Of a stretch of DNA of 64,000 nucleotides, positions 24,956 through 33,159 are shown piece by piece. The position numbers and the translations under genes are program-made. The notes below the pieces were generated by a model that worked only from the letters and a program-made list of their open reading frames with translations, searched no databases and had not been told where the DNA came from. The stretch is from contig CANKIK010000002.1 of NCBI GenBank assembly GCA_947481985.1, forward strand, positions 1 through 64,000, given 5' to 3'. Positions within the stretch are counted from its first letter, which is position 1. Each line of letters opens with the position of its first letter. The DNA is from QWOP01 sp003669605. Its GTDB lineage: Bacteria > Planctomycetota > Planctomycetia > Pirellulales > UBA1268.

Positions 24956-25668
24956 CCGGCCCAGCGCAAGATCCTATGGCAGCAGGTCTCTTCGAATCCC
25001 CTTCCTCCTCTCCGTCCGACTCAGGTCCGGACGACACCCGCTTGGAGCGCTACCGGGCGCTGGGGGGAGTGACGATCGCCGCCGCCGTCCTCGCCCTGGT
25101 ATCACCGCTGGCATTCATCGATTGGTGGCTCCTGGCCGTACCGGTGCTGGCCGCCGTGCTCGGGTTCGTCGGCTGGCGGGACATCGTCGCCCGCCCCGAC
25201 GTCCTCACTGGGCGCTCGATCGCGCTGGGCTCGATGGCGCTGGGGCTGGCGATGCTCCTCGGAGGCACTTGGTATCAGTCGACGGTGTATGCCAGGGAAC
25301 TGCCTCCGGGCTTCGAGCGACTCTCCTATGCCGCCCTCCAGCCTGGCGAGGGGGAACCGGCAAACATGATCCCCGAGTCGGCCGTGAGGATGAACGACCA
25401 AAACGTCCTCATCAAGGGATACATGTACCCCGGCAAACAGCAACGTGGCATCCGTCAGTTCCTCCTGGTGCGCGATCAGGGGGATTGTTGCTTCGGCGGC
25501 AATCCGAAGATCACCGATCGGGTGCTGGTGCAGCTCTCCGATCGCCAGGGCACCGAATTCTCTCCGCGGCTGCGGAAGTTCGCCGGAAAGTTTGTGATCC
25601 GACCAGCAGGCACCGCCGAGGTGGAGGGGGGTGTCTTCTACCATCTCGAGGATGCCGTTGTCAGATAA
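24952..25668 (+). CDS. Membrane-anchored DUF3299 protein
   Basis: A 238-residue protein beginning with GTG 24952 in a GTGA overlap with the previous stop, with GGGAG before it. Three membrane helices occupy about residues 38-55, 60-78 and 90-108. The rest is a DUF3299 domain: LIKGYMYPGKQQRGIRQF at about 153-170, then LLVRDQGDCCFGG with the Cys pair at 179-180. The CCFG motif is invariant in DUF3299 as far as I can recall. The domain would face the periplasm. The 3' end overlaps the next gene by 38 bases. Confidence 0.85.
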   Translation: MTGPAQDPMAAGLFESPSSSPSDSGPDDTRLERYRALGGVTIAAAVLALVSPLAFIDWWLLAVPVLAAVLGFVGWRDIVARPDVLTGRSIALGSMALGLAMLLGGTWYQSTVYARELPPGFERLSYAALQPGEGEPANMIPESAVRMNDQNVLIKGYMYPGKQQRGIRQFLLVRDQGDCCFGGNPKITDRVLVQLSDRQGTEFSPRLRKFAGKFVIRPAGTAEVEGGVFYHLEDAVVR

Positions 25669-26305
25669 CCTGGCCCAGTACACGCCCCGTGGTCGATTCC
25701 CAAGCCGCGTTACCGCGCTGCCATGTGGAGTGATCCTCCTCTGTCTGGCAGCGACAGGCTGCACCCGCGCCCCATCCGTTTCGGAGCAGCCGGGACAGAC
25801 AGCGGCTGCTCCCATCGACACCACCGCCGTCGCCCCCGAGCGGACACCGCTTGCTCCCGCCCCCCATTTGCCGGCAGCCCAACCACGACCAGCGGTCGCC
25901 GCCGGCACCGCATCTGCACAGCCTCCCCCCGGACAGTTGCGGGACATCTCCTTCGACGACCTCAAGCTTCAGATGCAGAAAGGAGATCTGTACAGCGCCG
26001 AGCGCCTGACGCCGGCGGTGCGGGCCCTGGAGAAGGGGAGAGTGCGGATCCGCGGCTACATTCTCCCCAGTTTTCAGCAGAAGGGGATCACGCAGTTCGT
26101 CCTGGTGCGCGACAACATGGAATGCTGTTTTGGCCCTGGGGCGCTGCTCCACGATTGCGTCGTGGTCCGAATGCAACCTGGTAAAAGCGCCGATTTCTCG
26201 ATCCGCCCGGTAGCGGTGTCGGGAACGTTCCGCGTCGAGGAACTCCGCGGCCCCGACGGCAAGCATTTGGCAATCTATGCCCTCGATGGCGACCAGGTGC
26301 AGTGA
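25631..26305 (+). CDS. DUF3299 lipoprotein
   Basis: A 224-residue predicted lipoprotein with lipobox LAATGC at about residue 44, followed by a Pro/Ala-rich linker to about 100. The DUF3299 domain then shows RIRGYILPSFQQKGITQF and VLVRDNMECCFGPG. It is parallel to the previous protein (G-Y-x-x-P, QQ-x-GI-x-QF, LVRD, CCFG), so the two are paralogues with different anchors, one helical and one lipid. The start at 25631 (GTG) overlaps the upstream gene; ATG 25655 is the alternative. No other partner is needed to place it in the same transcript. Confidence 0.85.
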   Translation: MSSTISRMPLSDNLAQYTPRGRFPSRVTALPCGVILLCLAATGCTRAPSVSEQPGQTAAAPIDTTAVAPERTPLAPAPHLPAAQPRPAVAAGTASAQPPPGQLRDISFDDLKLQMQKGDLYSAERLTPAVRALEKGRVRIRGYILPSFQQKGITQFVLVRDNMECCFGPGALLHDCVVVRMQPGKSADFSIRPVAVSGTFRVEELRGPDGKHLAIYALDGDQVQ

Positions 26306-26387
26306 ACCAAGGGAGTCTGGTACGATTTCCCCCCGCCAGCGAGCGATCATCGCCGCGGCGTCCCGATCCGTTGGCCGGCAGCACACC

Positions 26388-27182
26388 ATGAGCGAAGACT
26401 GGTTCTGGATCTACGAAGTTCCTCCGCAGAACCTGGCGATCGCCATGATCGTCCTCTTCGTGGGGTTCTACTGGTTGGGGGCGATCTTCATCCGTCCGAT
26501 CCTCCGCCTGATCGTGAGGAGGACGCCCGGCTTCAACGACCTCGTCGGCTACATCCTCTCCTGCTTCTGCGTATTTTACGGACTGCTTCTCGGCCTGATC
26601 GCCGTCACTGCCTACCAGAATGTGGCCGAGGCTGATCTCAACGTCACCCGCGAGGCCGCGGCACTCTCCGCGCTCTATGAAGACGTCTCTCGCTACCCAG
26701 AGCCGTACGGACAAAATCTCCGCTGGATCCTCCGCGATTACACACGCTACGTCATCAAGTATGCCTGGCCATTGCAGCAGCGCGGCATCATCCCCGAAGA
26801 GGGAACGATCCGCGCCCAAGCCTTCAACGACCGGCTCCTCGACTTCCAGCCACAGACCCGTGCGGAGGAGATTCTCCATGCCGAGTCGCTGCGGCAACTC
26901 AATCACTTCCTGGAGTGCCGGCGGATGCGGCTCTTCTCGGTGCGGTCGGGGCTACCGGGCGCGATGTGGTATGTGATGGTCCTCGGGGCTGTGCTGAACA
27001 TCGTCCTCTGCTGGATGTTCGACACGAAATTCATCACCCAACTCGTCCTCGGCGGCATCCTGGCGGCATACCTGGGCACGATGATGTTCCTGATCATCGA
27101 CATGAACCAAGCTTTCCGGGGCGAGGTGAGCGCCACCTCAGAGCCGTTCGAAATGCTCTACAAGCACATGAACGAGGGCTGA
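26388..27182 (+). CDS. DUF4239 (bestrophin-like) membrane protein
   Basis: A 264-residue integral membrane protein. Two N-terminal helices (about 14-38 and 46-76) and two C-terminal helices (about 193-212 and 218-238) flank a charged cytosolic segment (LRWILRDYTRYVIKYAWP). This layout and the ALYEDVSRYPEPYG region fit DUF4239, distant relatives of bestrophin channels. Function is unknown. The start codon at 26388 is 82 bases after the DUF3299 lipoprotein, and its stop is 2 bases before the next gene. Confidence 0.8.
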   Translation: MSEDWFWIYEVPPQNLAIAMIVLFVGFYWLGAIFIRPILRLIVRRTPGFNDLVGYILSCFCVFYGLLLGLIAVTAYQNVAEADLNVTREAAALSALYEDVSRYPEPYGQNLRWILRDYTRYVIKYAWPLQQRGIIPEEGTIRAQAFNDRLLDFQPQTRAEEILHAESLRQLNHFLECRRMRLFSVRSGLPGAMWYVMVLGAVLNIVLCWMFDTKFITQLVLGGILAAYLGTMMFLIIDMNQAFRGEVSATSEPFEMLYKHMNEG

Positions 27183-27184
27183 CG

Positions 27185-28534
27185 ATGGCGGCCGCCAGAC
27201 CACGACTCGACCCCTGCTCGCCGCAGAATGCCGCCGCGCGACCGGTGCTCACACGGCGCTCGGCCGTCGGCCGCGGTATGGCCGCCACGCTCGCCGCCTC
27301 CAGGCTCCTGGCACCGTCGCTGTTTGTCGGCTGCTCCCTCGGCATCCCGCCACGCTCGCCGACGGCGATCATCGGCCTCCTCCACTCACAGACCGGGCCG
27401 CTGGCGATCGGATCCTCGTCGGTGCGCGATGTGGAACTGTTTGCCATCGAGCGGATCAACGCTGGCGGTGGACTGCTCGGCCACCAACTCGAGGCCAAGG
27501 CACCCGACACCCGCTCGCGAACTGAGCTATTCGCCAAGCGGGCAACGCAGTTGCTCGACAACGGCGCCTTGGCCCTCTTCGGCTGCTGGACCAGTTCTGG
27601 TCGCAAGGCCGTCCTCCCGGTCGTCGAGGAGCGTGACAGCCTCCTCTTCTATCCGGTCCAGTACGAGGGGAACGAATCGTCCCGGAACATCGTGTACGGC
27701 AACTCGCTCCCCAACCAGCACGTGCTGCCGGCCATTGATTGGCTGATGGGGGAGACGGGGGGATCGCGGCGGAAATTCTTCCTGCTGGGAAGCGACTACC
27801 TCTATCCCCGGACCACCAACTTCATCGTCAAGAAATACCTCTCGAGCAAGGATATCACTCCCGTCGGCGAGGCCTACTACCCTCTCGACTATGACGATTT
27901 TCGTCCCGTCGTGCAGCAGATCGTGGAGAGCGGTGCCGATTGCGTTCTCAACACCATCAACGGCGCGGGCAACATCGCCCTGCTGGCGGCGCTGTTTGCC
28001 GAGAAGGTCGACCCGGCCAACCTCGCAGTGCTCTCGACGAGCATCGCCGAGGACGATCTGCGGGCTGTTCTCCCGGCGCATGCAGTGGGACAGCTCGCCG
28101 TCTCGTCCTATTTCCAAAGTCTCGACACCCCGGTCAACCGGAAGTGGGTGAATGATTTCCGCGATGACTTTGGCGCCGACCGCGTCACCGGCGATGCCAT
28201 GGAATCGGCCTGGTGTTTGATACACCTCTGGAAGCAGGCGGTGGAGAAGGCGGGGAGCTTCGCCCCTGATGCGGTGCGGCAGGTGTTCGGCGAAGGGCTG
28301 GAGTTTGCCGGCCCCGGAGGCACGATCCGCCTCGATCCACGGACGCAGCACTGCACGAAATATCTTCGCATCGGCCGGGCCCGCCGCGACCGGCAATTCG
28401 ACATCGTCCATACGTCGGACAGCCACATCGATCCCGATCCCTATCCGGCGATCGCCTTCCCTGGCTGGAAGTGCGACTGGACGCGGGGGGGCGTGGAACG
28501 CGGATCGGAGGTAACCATCGATGGCGACGTTTGA
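27185..28534 (+). CDS. Orphan UrtA/AmiC-like substrate-binding protein
   Basis: A 449-residue type I periplasmic binding protein. An N-terminal TRRSAVGRGMAATLAASRLL resembles a Tat signal, and a Cys follows in FVGCSLG. The body matches urea/amide-binding proteins: AIIGLLHSQTGPLAIG, GLLGHQLEA, FGCWTSSGRKAVLPVVE, LLFYPVQYEGNESSRNIVY, PNQHVLPAIDWLM and SDYLYPRTTN. UrtA normally sits with UrtBCDE; none is here. The protein may be a receptor for another partner. ATG 27185 is 2 bases after the DUF4239 stop; the gene runs 14 bases into aim24. Confidence 0.88.
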   Translation: MAAARPRLDPCSPQNAAARPVLTRRSAVGRGMAATLAASRLLAPSLFVGCSLGIPPRSPTAIIGLLHSQTGPLAIGSSSVRDVELFAIERINAGGGLLGHQLEAKAPDTRSRTELFAKRATQLLDNGALALFGCWTSSGRKAVLPVVEERDSLLFYPVQYEGNESSRNIVYGNSLPNQHVLPAIDWLMGETGGSRRKFFLLGSDYLYPRTTNFIVKKYLSSKDITPVGEAYYPLDYDDFRPVVQQIVESGADCVLNTINGAGNIALLAALFAEKVDPANLAVLSTSIAEDDLRAVLPAHAVGQLAVSSYFQSLDTPVNRKWVNDFRDDFGADRVTGDAMESAWCLIHLWKQAVEKAGSFAPDAVRQVFGEGLEFAGPGGTIRLDPRTQHCTKYLRIGRARRDRQFDIVHTSDSHIDPDPYPAIAFPGWKCDWTRGGVERGSEVTIDGDV

Positions 28535-29195
28535 CATCAAGTCCTCCGAGGGCTGCCGCTGGATCCGCATCGGGCTTGATAGCGACGACGTCCGCACCGA
28601 GCGCGGTGCGCTGTTGCGGATGGACGGTGAGATCTCCATGGACGTCCCCACCCCATCCCTCAGGGCGCTGTGGGTCTCGATGTTTTCCGACGAATCGGTG
28701 ATCCGCCCCCACTACGCCGGCACCGGCGAGGTGTATCTCGACTCCACCTTTGGCGGCTATCACCTCTTCAAGGTCCGCGGCGACGAGAAGTGGATCCTCG
28801 AACACCGCTGCTTCTGGGCCTCCGACGGTGAGGTGCAACTGGGCATCCATCGCGAGCGGTTGTGGACGTCGTTCTGGGCCGGCCAGGGCCTGCTGTGGTA
28901 CAAGACGACGCTCCGGGGGAGGGGGCAGGCGGTGCTCTCGGTTGACGGCCCAGTGGAGGAGATCGAACTCAACGATGAGCGCGTGGTCCTCGATGGACCG
29001 TACGCCGTCGCCCGCACCACCGGCGTCACCCTCCGACTGAAACGGCCCACGAGGTCGTGGATCAGTTACTTGCTTTCCGGCCAGAAGCTCTCGAACGTCT
29101 ACGAGGGCACGGGACGACTGCTGGTCTGCACGGTGCCCTACTGGCGGCAGCGGATGCAGAAGGACAAGTCCATCGATCCGCTGCTCTACTCGTGA
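28521..29195 (+). CDS. AIM24-family protein
   Basis: A 224-residue protein of the AIM24 (TIGR00266-like) group. It is a beta-rich trimeric fold, here with ALLRMDGEISMDVPTP, GTGEVYLDSTFGGYHLF and AVLSVDGPVEEIELNDERVVLDG. No signal peptide is visible, so it is probably cytosolic or membrane-associated. Eukaryotic AIM24 supports mitochondrial inner-membrane organisation; the bacterial role is unclear. The 14-base overlap with the UrtA-like gene indicates coupling, which is unusual for an AIM24 gene. Confidence 0.85.
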   Translation: MATFDIKSSEGCRWIRIGLDSDDVRTERGALLRMDGEISMDVPTPSLRALWVSMFSDESVIRPHYAGTGEVYLDSTFGGYHLFKVRGDEKWILEHRCFWASDGEVQLGIHRERLWTSFWAGQGLLWYKTTLRGRGQAVLSVDGPVEEIELNDERVVLDGPYAVARTTGVTLRLKRPTRSWISYLLSGQKLSNVYEGTGRLLVCTVPYWRQRMQKDKSIDPLLYS

Positions 29196-29256
29196 CTGTG
29201 GAGGTGGAGTGATCGGTCGGGACGTGTCTCAGGCCACGTTCTGAGGAGAGTGCCAG

Positions 29257-30429
29257 ATGACCGCAGCCCCCCCCCGCCACGCCATCCAAATCGTCACTCT
29301 GTTCTGGGCTCTCCTCCCGGCGGCGATACCATCCCATGCCTGCCCGTTTTGCGGCACCCTCAGCCAGAGTTTGGCGCAGCGTCGCGACCAGGCGGCGCTG
29401 GTCTGCATCGGCGAGGCCCTGCCCCCGGCGCGGCGCGACGCAGCGGGGCTCCTCGTCGAGCAGTTTCGCCTCCTCCAGGAATTGCCCCGCCCCGCCTTGG
29501 CGACCGGGCCAGCCGATTCGCTCCCGGCCGACGAGATCTGTGCCCGCGTCACCGCTCCGCTGGCGGGCACAGCGCTCCTCTTTGCCACTGCCGCGGGCGA
29601 CGGCGGAATCGGCGACTGGGAGGCGCTCGCTGCCGACGAGGTGCTGCTGGGATATGCCGTCGCCGCTCCGCCTACAAGCCAATCTTCCGCCATTCGCCTG
29701 ACCTGGTTTGCGGCTCGGCTCGAACACCGTCAGCCGGCCATTGCCGAGGATGCTTTCGCTGAATTCGCCGGGGCGCCATTTCCGCAGGTCTGCGAGGTGG
29801 CCGCCGCCCTCTCAAAGCAACCGCTCGTAGACTGGGTCGCAGCGCCAGGTGTCGACCAGCGGCGCCGCGGCTTCTACGGATTGGCGCTGGGAATCGTGGC
29901 GGCGGCCGGCCTGCCCGCCGACAGGCCGCTGACGTCGGCTGCTCTTTACGCCAGCCTGAGCGCGGACGGCGGCGACTTCCGCTGGGGCACCGACGGCCTG
30001 ATGGCGGGAATCCTTGTCGCCGACGGCTCCGCAGGCCTCGACTGGCTCCTGGCCCGCGTCCGGGCCGACAGGCCAGTCGACCATCGTCACCTGCTCGCCG
30101 CCCTCCGGTTTGCCTGGGAATTCCTGGCCGATTCGCTGCCCCGTGAACGAGTGGCCCGCGCCACTGCCATCCTGGCCCGGAGCCCGGCGGTGGCCGCCGA
30201 TGCCGTGATCGACCTGGCCCGCTACGCCGCCTGGAACGATCTCGATACGGTAGCCGGCCTGTGGGATTCATGCGGACAGGATGATCCACTCATCCGCCGC
30301 GCGGTGGCCGGCTATCTTGATGCCTGCCCACTGCCCGCGGCCCGCAGCCATCTGGATCGGATCGGGAAACTCGACCCCGCTTCACTGGCCCGCGCCCGGG
30401 CGGCCGCAGCACTGCCACTTGGCAATTGA
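29257..30429 (+). CDS. Exported CPFC-motif protein (paralogue, no membrane anchor)
   Basis: A 390-residue protein. The signal peptide ends PSHA directly before CPFCGTLSQSL, giving the same predicted mature N-terminal Cys-Pro-Phe-Cys as the protein from 23249. The C-terminal half aligns with it: AVIDLARYAAWNDLDTVAGL, RRAVAGYLDACPLPAARSHL and RIGKLDP. It lacks the Pro-rich linker and membrane helix, so it is a soluble periplasmic version. AGGAGAG lies about 10 bases before ATG 29257. It ends the nine-gene run; the next gene is convergent. Confidence 0.8.
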   Translation: MTAAPPRHAIQIVTLFWALLPAAIPSHACPFCGTLSQSLAQRRDQAALVCIGEALPPARRDAAGLLVEQFRLLQELPRPALATGPADSLPADEICARVTAPLAGTALLFATAAGDGGIGDWEALAADEVLLGYAVAAPPTSQSSAIRLTWFAARLEHRQPAIAEDAFAEFAGAPFPQVCEVAAALSKQPLVDWVAAPGVDQRRRGFYGLALGIVAAAGLPADRPLTSAALYASLSADGGDFRWGTDGLMAGILVADGSAGLDWLLARVRADRPVDHRHLLAALRFAWEFLADSLPRERVARATAILARSPAVAADAVIDLARYAAWNDLDTVAGLWDSCGQDDPLIRRAVAGYLDACPLPAARSHLDRIGKLDPASLARARAAAALPLGN

Positions 30430-30464
30430 GTGACTCCGTCAACGCCGCACAGCGGGCGGAGCGA

Positions 30465-32822
30465 TTAGCGAAGTTGCGTGGCGGCTGCCTCTGTCGGCGA
30501 GGTCATCGCCCGGCCGGAGGGAGTGTTGCCTGTCCGCCAGCCCGACAGCGACGGGGCGGCGTCGGTCCATGGCTTTGCGGCTGTGCCAGCAACCGTCGTC
30601 AGCGGGACGCGGGTGTCGGCACCAGCGGCAGGTGAGGGGGCGGGCGGCGGCGGTGCCACGGCTGCAGGCGTACCGGAACGCGGCCCTGGGAGCGGTGAGG
30701 GGCTTCGGATCGAGTCCAGCTTGGCAGGGGCCGACGGCACCTGTTCGCTGCCCGCCGCGGCGGGGGCACCGTCCTCCTCTTCGCGGGTTGCCGGATCGCG
30801 GGGGGGCAACTGGACCGGCTGTGAGCCGTTGCCCTGACCCTCGAAGTCCTGCGTGATCGGGCCGCGGCTGAAGACCCCGGGACGGGAGTGACCATAGTCG
30901 AGGAACAGGCTCGCGTCCCGCTGCCGGGCACGGCGGTAGGCGTCGAAATATGCCTTGCCGGGCCACGGCCCCTCGGCGAGGAAGACTCCGTTGTATTCCA
31001 GCAGCGAGCCCTTGCGATAGTGGAGCTGGGCGATGGAGCGGTTGTAGTCGACGATGGAGCGGTAGTAGGCGCTCTCGGCGTCGGCCCGCCGCCGCTGGGC
31101 GTCGAGGAGCTGATCGAGCGTCACCGTGCCGGCATCGTAGGCGGCCTGCACCGCTTCCACTTGCCGCTCCGACGCCACCCGCCGGTTGAAGTTCGTCTGC
31201 GACAAGGCGAAGTTGGTGTCGACGTTCCGCACCGCCTCGACCAGGGCGTGCGACACCTCCATCTCCTCGTCCTGGAGCCGCGACCGCTCGCGGGCCAGTT
31301 GCAGTTGGTAGTTCCGCACCGTCGAAAGCTCGCGGCGGAAGCCCAATGGCATGAGGAACTGGGCCCCTGTCTGCCACTCCTGGAATTGACCACTGAACAT
31401 CGTGGAATAGGCGTCGGTGTTGTTGAGGGGATCAGTGCCGTTGGCAGCGTAGGGACCGTAGTTCTGGTTGAGCAGTGACTGGCCCATGCCAAGGAAGCGG
31501 TAGAAGCCATTGACGTCGAGCCGCGGGAGGAGGAGGTTCTTTGCGGCGGTCAGTTCCAGTTCTCGCTGCTTGATGACCCACTTCTGCCGGCGGAGTTCCG
31601 CGGAGCGGGAGAGCGATTCCACCAGCGACTGCTGCCAGTCAAAACTGATCCGGGCGGTGGTCGGCTCATCGGCGGGGCGAATCAAGCGGCCGTCGGATGC
31701 AGTGAGGCCCATCATGTACCGCAGCCGGTTCTCGCAGCGGTAGACATCGGTGAGCGCCGACTCGACGTCACTGCGGAAAAAGAAGTACTGCTCGCGGGCC
31801 TGGGCTTCCTTGTCGGCCTCACCGCCACGGGACTGCTCGACATACAGGGCATGCACCTTCCGCCAGGCTTCGAGGGCGCTATCGCGGCCCGCCTTGCGGG
31901 CTTCGAGGTTGCGGTAGGAGAAGTAGAGTTCCCAGTAGGCCTGCTCGGTGTCGCTGACCATGTTGCGGACGCCGATCTCGAATTCCGCCAGCGAGATGTC
32001 GGAAAGGACGCGGGCGATCAGGACGCCGCGGAAGTTGGGGCGGCCGTTGATGTTGTTGAAGGCATCCGGTCCGGCAATCCGGTTGTAGACAGCACCCGCT
32101 CCCTGAAGCAGCGGTTGATTGAAGGTGAAGTCGTAGTTGGTGAGAAACGTCGACGGCACGCCCTTCTGCCGGATCGGCGAATTGTTGTTGTCGTAAGCCG
32201 TCTGATTTTGGATGCCGAAGGTGGCACCCGTGGCCGTCACCTTGCTGATCCCTGTAGTCCAGGTGCCGGTATCACCGAGCAATTGCTGCTGGAAGATCTG
32301 CGTACCGATGCCACCGACGTTCTGCGGTCGGTTTTGTCGTTGCCAAGTCAGCGAACTCGACAGCTGCGCGTCGAACGAAGCAAGCGCGCTCTCCACGCCG
32401 CGGAACGGATCGGTTTCCGTGATCGCCGGGTCGTAGATGGTCGGATAGGCCGCAGGATTGGTGAGCAGCGAGACGGCTGGCTCACCGGCCTGCGGGCGCG
32501 GGCCGCCGAAACTCTGGAAGCGGCCACCGAGACTGCGGAGGACCTTGCCATTCTCCATGGCGGTGCGGATCGCCTCCTCCAGCGACAACTCCCAGATCTG
32601 GTCGAAGTTGGCATTGGAGAGCGTCAGCGGCTCGCTCGTGCCGGCGGCCTCATCGAGCGGCTGGTGGACCGTATCGGGATACTCGATCTTCTGGATGGCG
32701 CCCACATAGTGGGAGAGGTCGCCGTCCTCGAAGAAGTAAAATGGCTGTCGCGGAGCGCATCCGCTCGCCACGAGCATGACGCTCGTCACGGCCACCCAGA
32801 TTCGACGCAGCATCGGATGCAC
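30465..32822 (-). CDS. TolC-family outer-membrane efflux lipoprotein
   Basis: A 785-residue protein with a lipobox VASGC at about 22 and two outer-membrane efflux domains: long amphipathic helices (VSDTEQAYWELYFSYRNLEARKAG, ELELTAAKNLLLPRLDVNGF, VEAVQAAYDAGTVTLDQLLDA). It would form a trimeric channel-tunnel across the outer membrane and periplasm. The family is usually 450-500 residues; the excess is an N-terminal stretch and a Pro/Ala-rich tail (about 670-785). It stands alone here, convergent with the CPFC gene, with no adjacent inner-membrane pump or adaptor. The start is the Met at 32822. Confidence 0.9.
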   Translation of the reverse strand: MHPMLRRIWVAVTSVMLVASGCAPRQPFYFFEDGDLSHYVGAIQKIEYPDTVHQPLDEAAGTSEPLTLSNANFDQIWELSLEEAIRTAMENGKVLRSLGGRFQSFGGPRPQAGEPAVSLLTNPAAYPTIYDPAITETDPFRGVESALASFDAQLSSSLTWQRQNRPQNVGGIGTQIFQQQLLGDTGTWTTGISKVTATGATFGIQNQTAYDNNNSPIRQKGVPSTFLTNYDFTFNQPLLQGAGAVYNRIAGPDAFNNINGRPNFRGVLIARVLSDISLAEFEIGVRNMVSDTEQAYWELYFSYRNLEARKAGRDSALEAWRKVHALYVEQSRGGEADKEAQAREQYFFFRSDVESALTDVYRCENRLRYMMGLTASDGRLIRPADEPTTARISFDWQQSLVESLSRSAELRRQKWVIKQRELELTAAKNLLLPRLDVNGFYRFLGMGQSLLNQNYGPYAANGTDPLNNTDAYSTMFSGQFQEWQTGAQFLMPLGFRRELSTVRNYQLQLARERSRLQDEEMEVSHALVEAVRNVDTNFALSQTNFNRRVASERQVEAVQAAYDAGTVTLDQLLDAQRRRADAESAYYRSIVDYNRSIAQLHYRKGSLLEYNGVFLAEGPWPGKAYFDAYRRARQRDASLFLDYGHSRPGVFSRGPITQDFEGQGNGSQPVQLPPRDPATREEEDGAPAAAGSEQVPSAPAKLDSIRSPSPLPGPRSGTPAAVAPPPPAPSPAAGADTRVPLTTVAGTAAKPWTDAAPSLSGWRTGNTPSGRAMTSPTEAAATQLR

Positions 32823-33033
32823 GGCGGGGGTTTCCGGCGGTTCGGGTCAACGGTTCCAAAAGTGCCGCCGCCGCGCCCAAGGGGCCCGATCGCCGTTTCC
32901 GGCGACCGTTCCCGACGCAGTGCCCCCCGACGCTGCGTCCGACTCGCATGCACCTGGGCGCAGCGACGGCAGGAGTGTTATCGTCCCTGCAACCGGTAAA
33001 CTTGGGGGAATCGTCACATTCCTCCACGCTGTC

Positions 33034-33159
33034 CTAGCAGGCTGTGGATAAAGTGCCGGCCCGACCGCACGAGGCGGTCGCGAGTGCGTAGCACTCGAGA
33101 AAACAGGCGGTTTTCCAAGTGGAAAAAGGTCATGAATGACTTTTTCCACGGGCAGCTAG
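33034..33159 (+). repeat. MITE-like CTAG element, copy D
   Basis: A 126-bp copy in plus orientation with CTAG at both ends. The left end CTAGCAGGCTGTGGATAAAG and the inverted right end CTAGCTGCCCGTGGAAAAAG match at 16 of 20 positions. Inside are GACCGC-ACGAG-GCGGTC, GAGTGC-GTA-GCACTC, a GAAAAC/GTTTTC stem, and a right-end palindrome GTGGAAAAA...TTTTTCCAC. The right CTAG includes the TAG stop of apbE (33156-33158, minus strand). It lies between apbE and the TolC gene. Confidence 0.9.

Noticed and set aside
26915..27184. 90-codon N-terminal extension of the UrtA-like protein
   Set aside because: It lies in another frame of the DUF4239 gene and has no signal-peptide character; ATG 27185 directly precedes a Tat-like signal.
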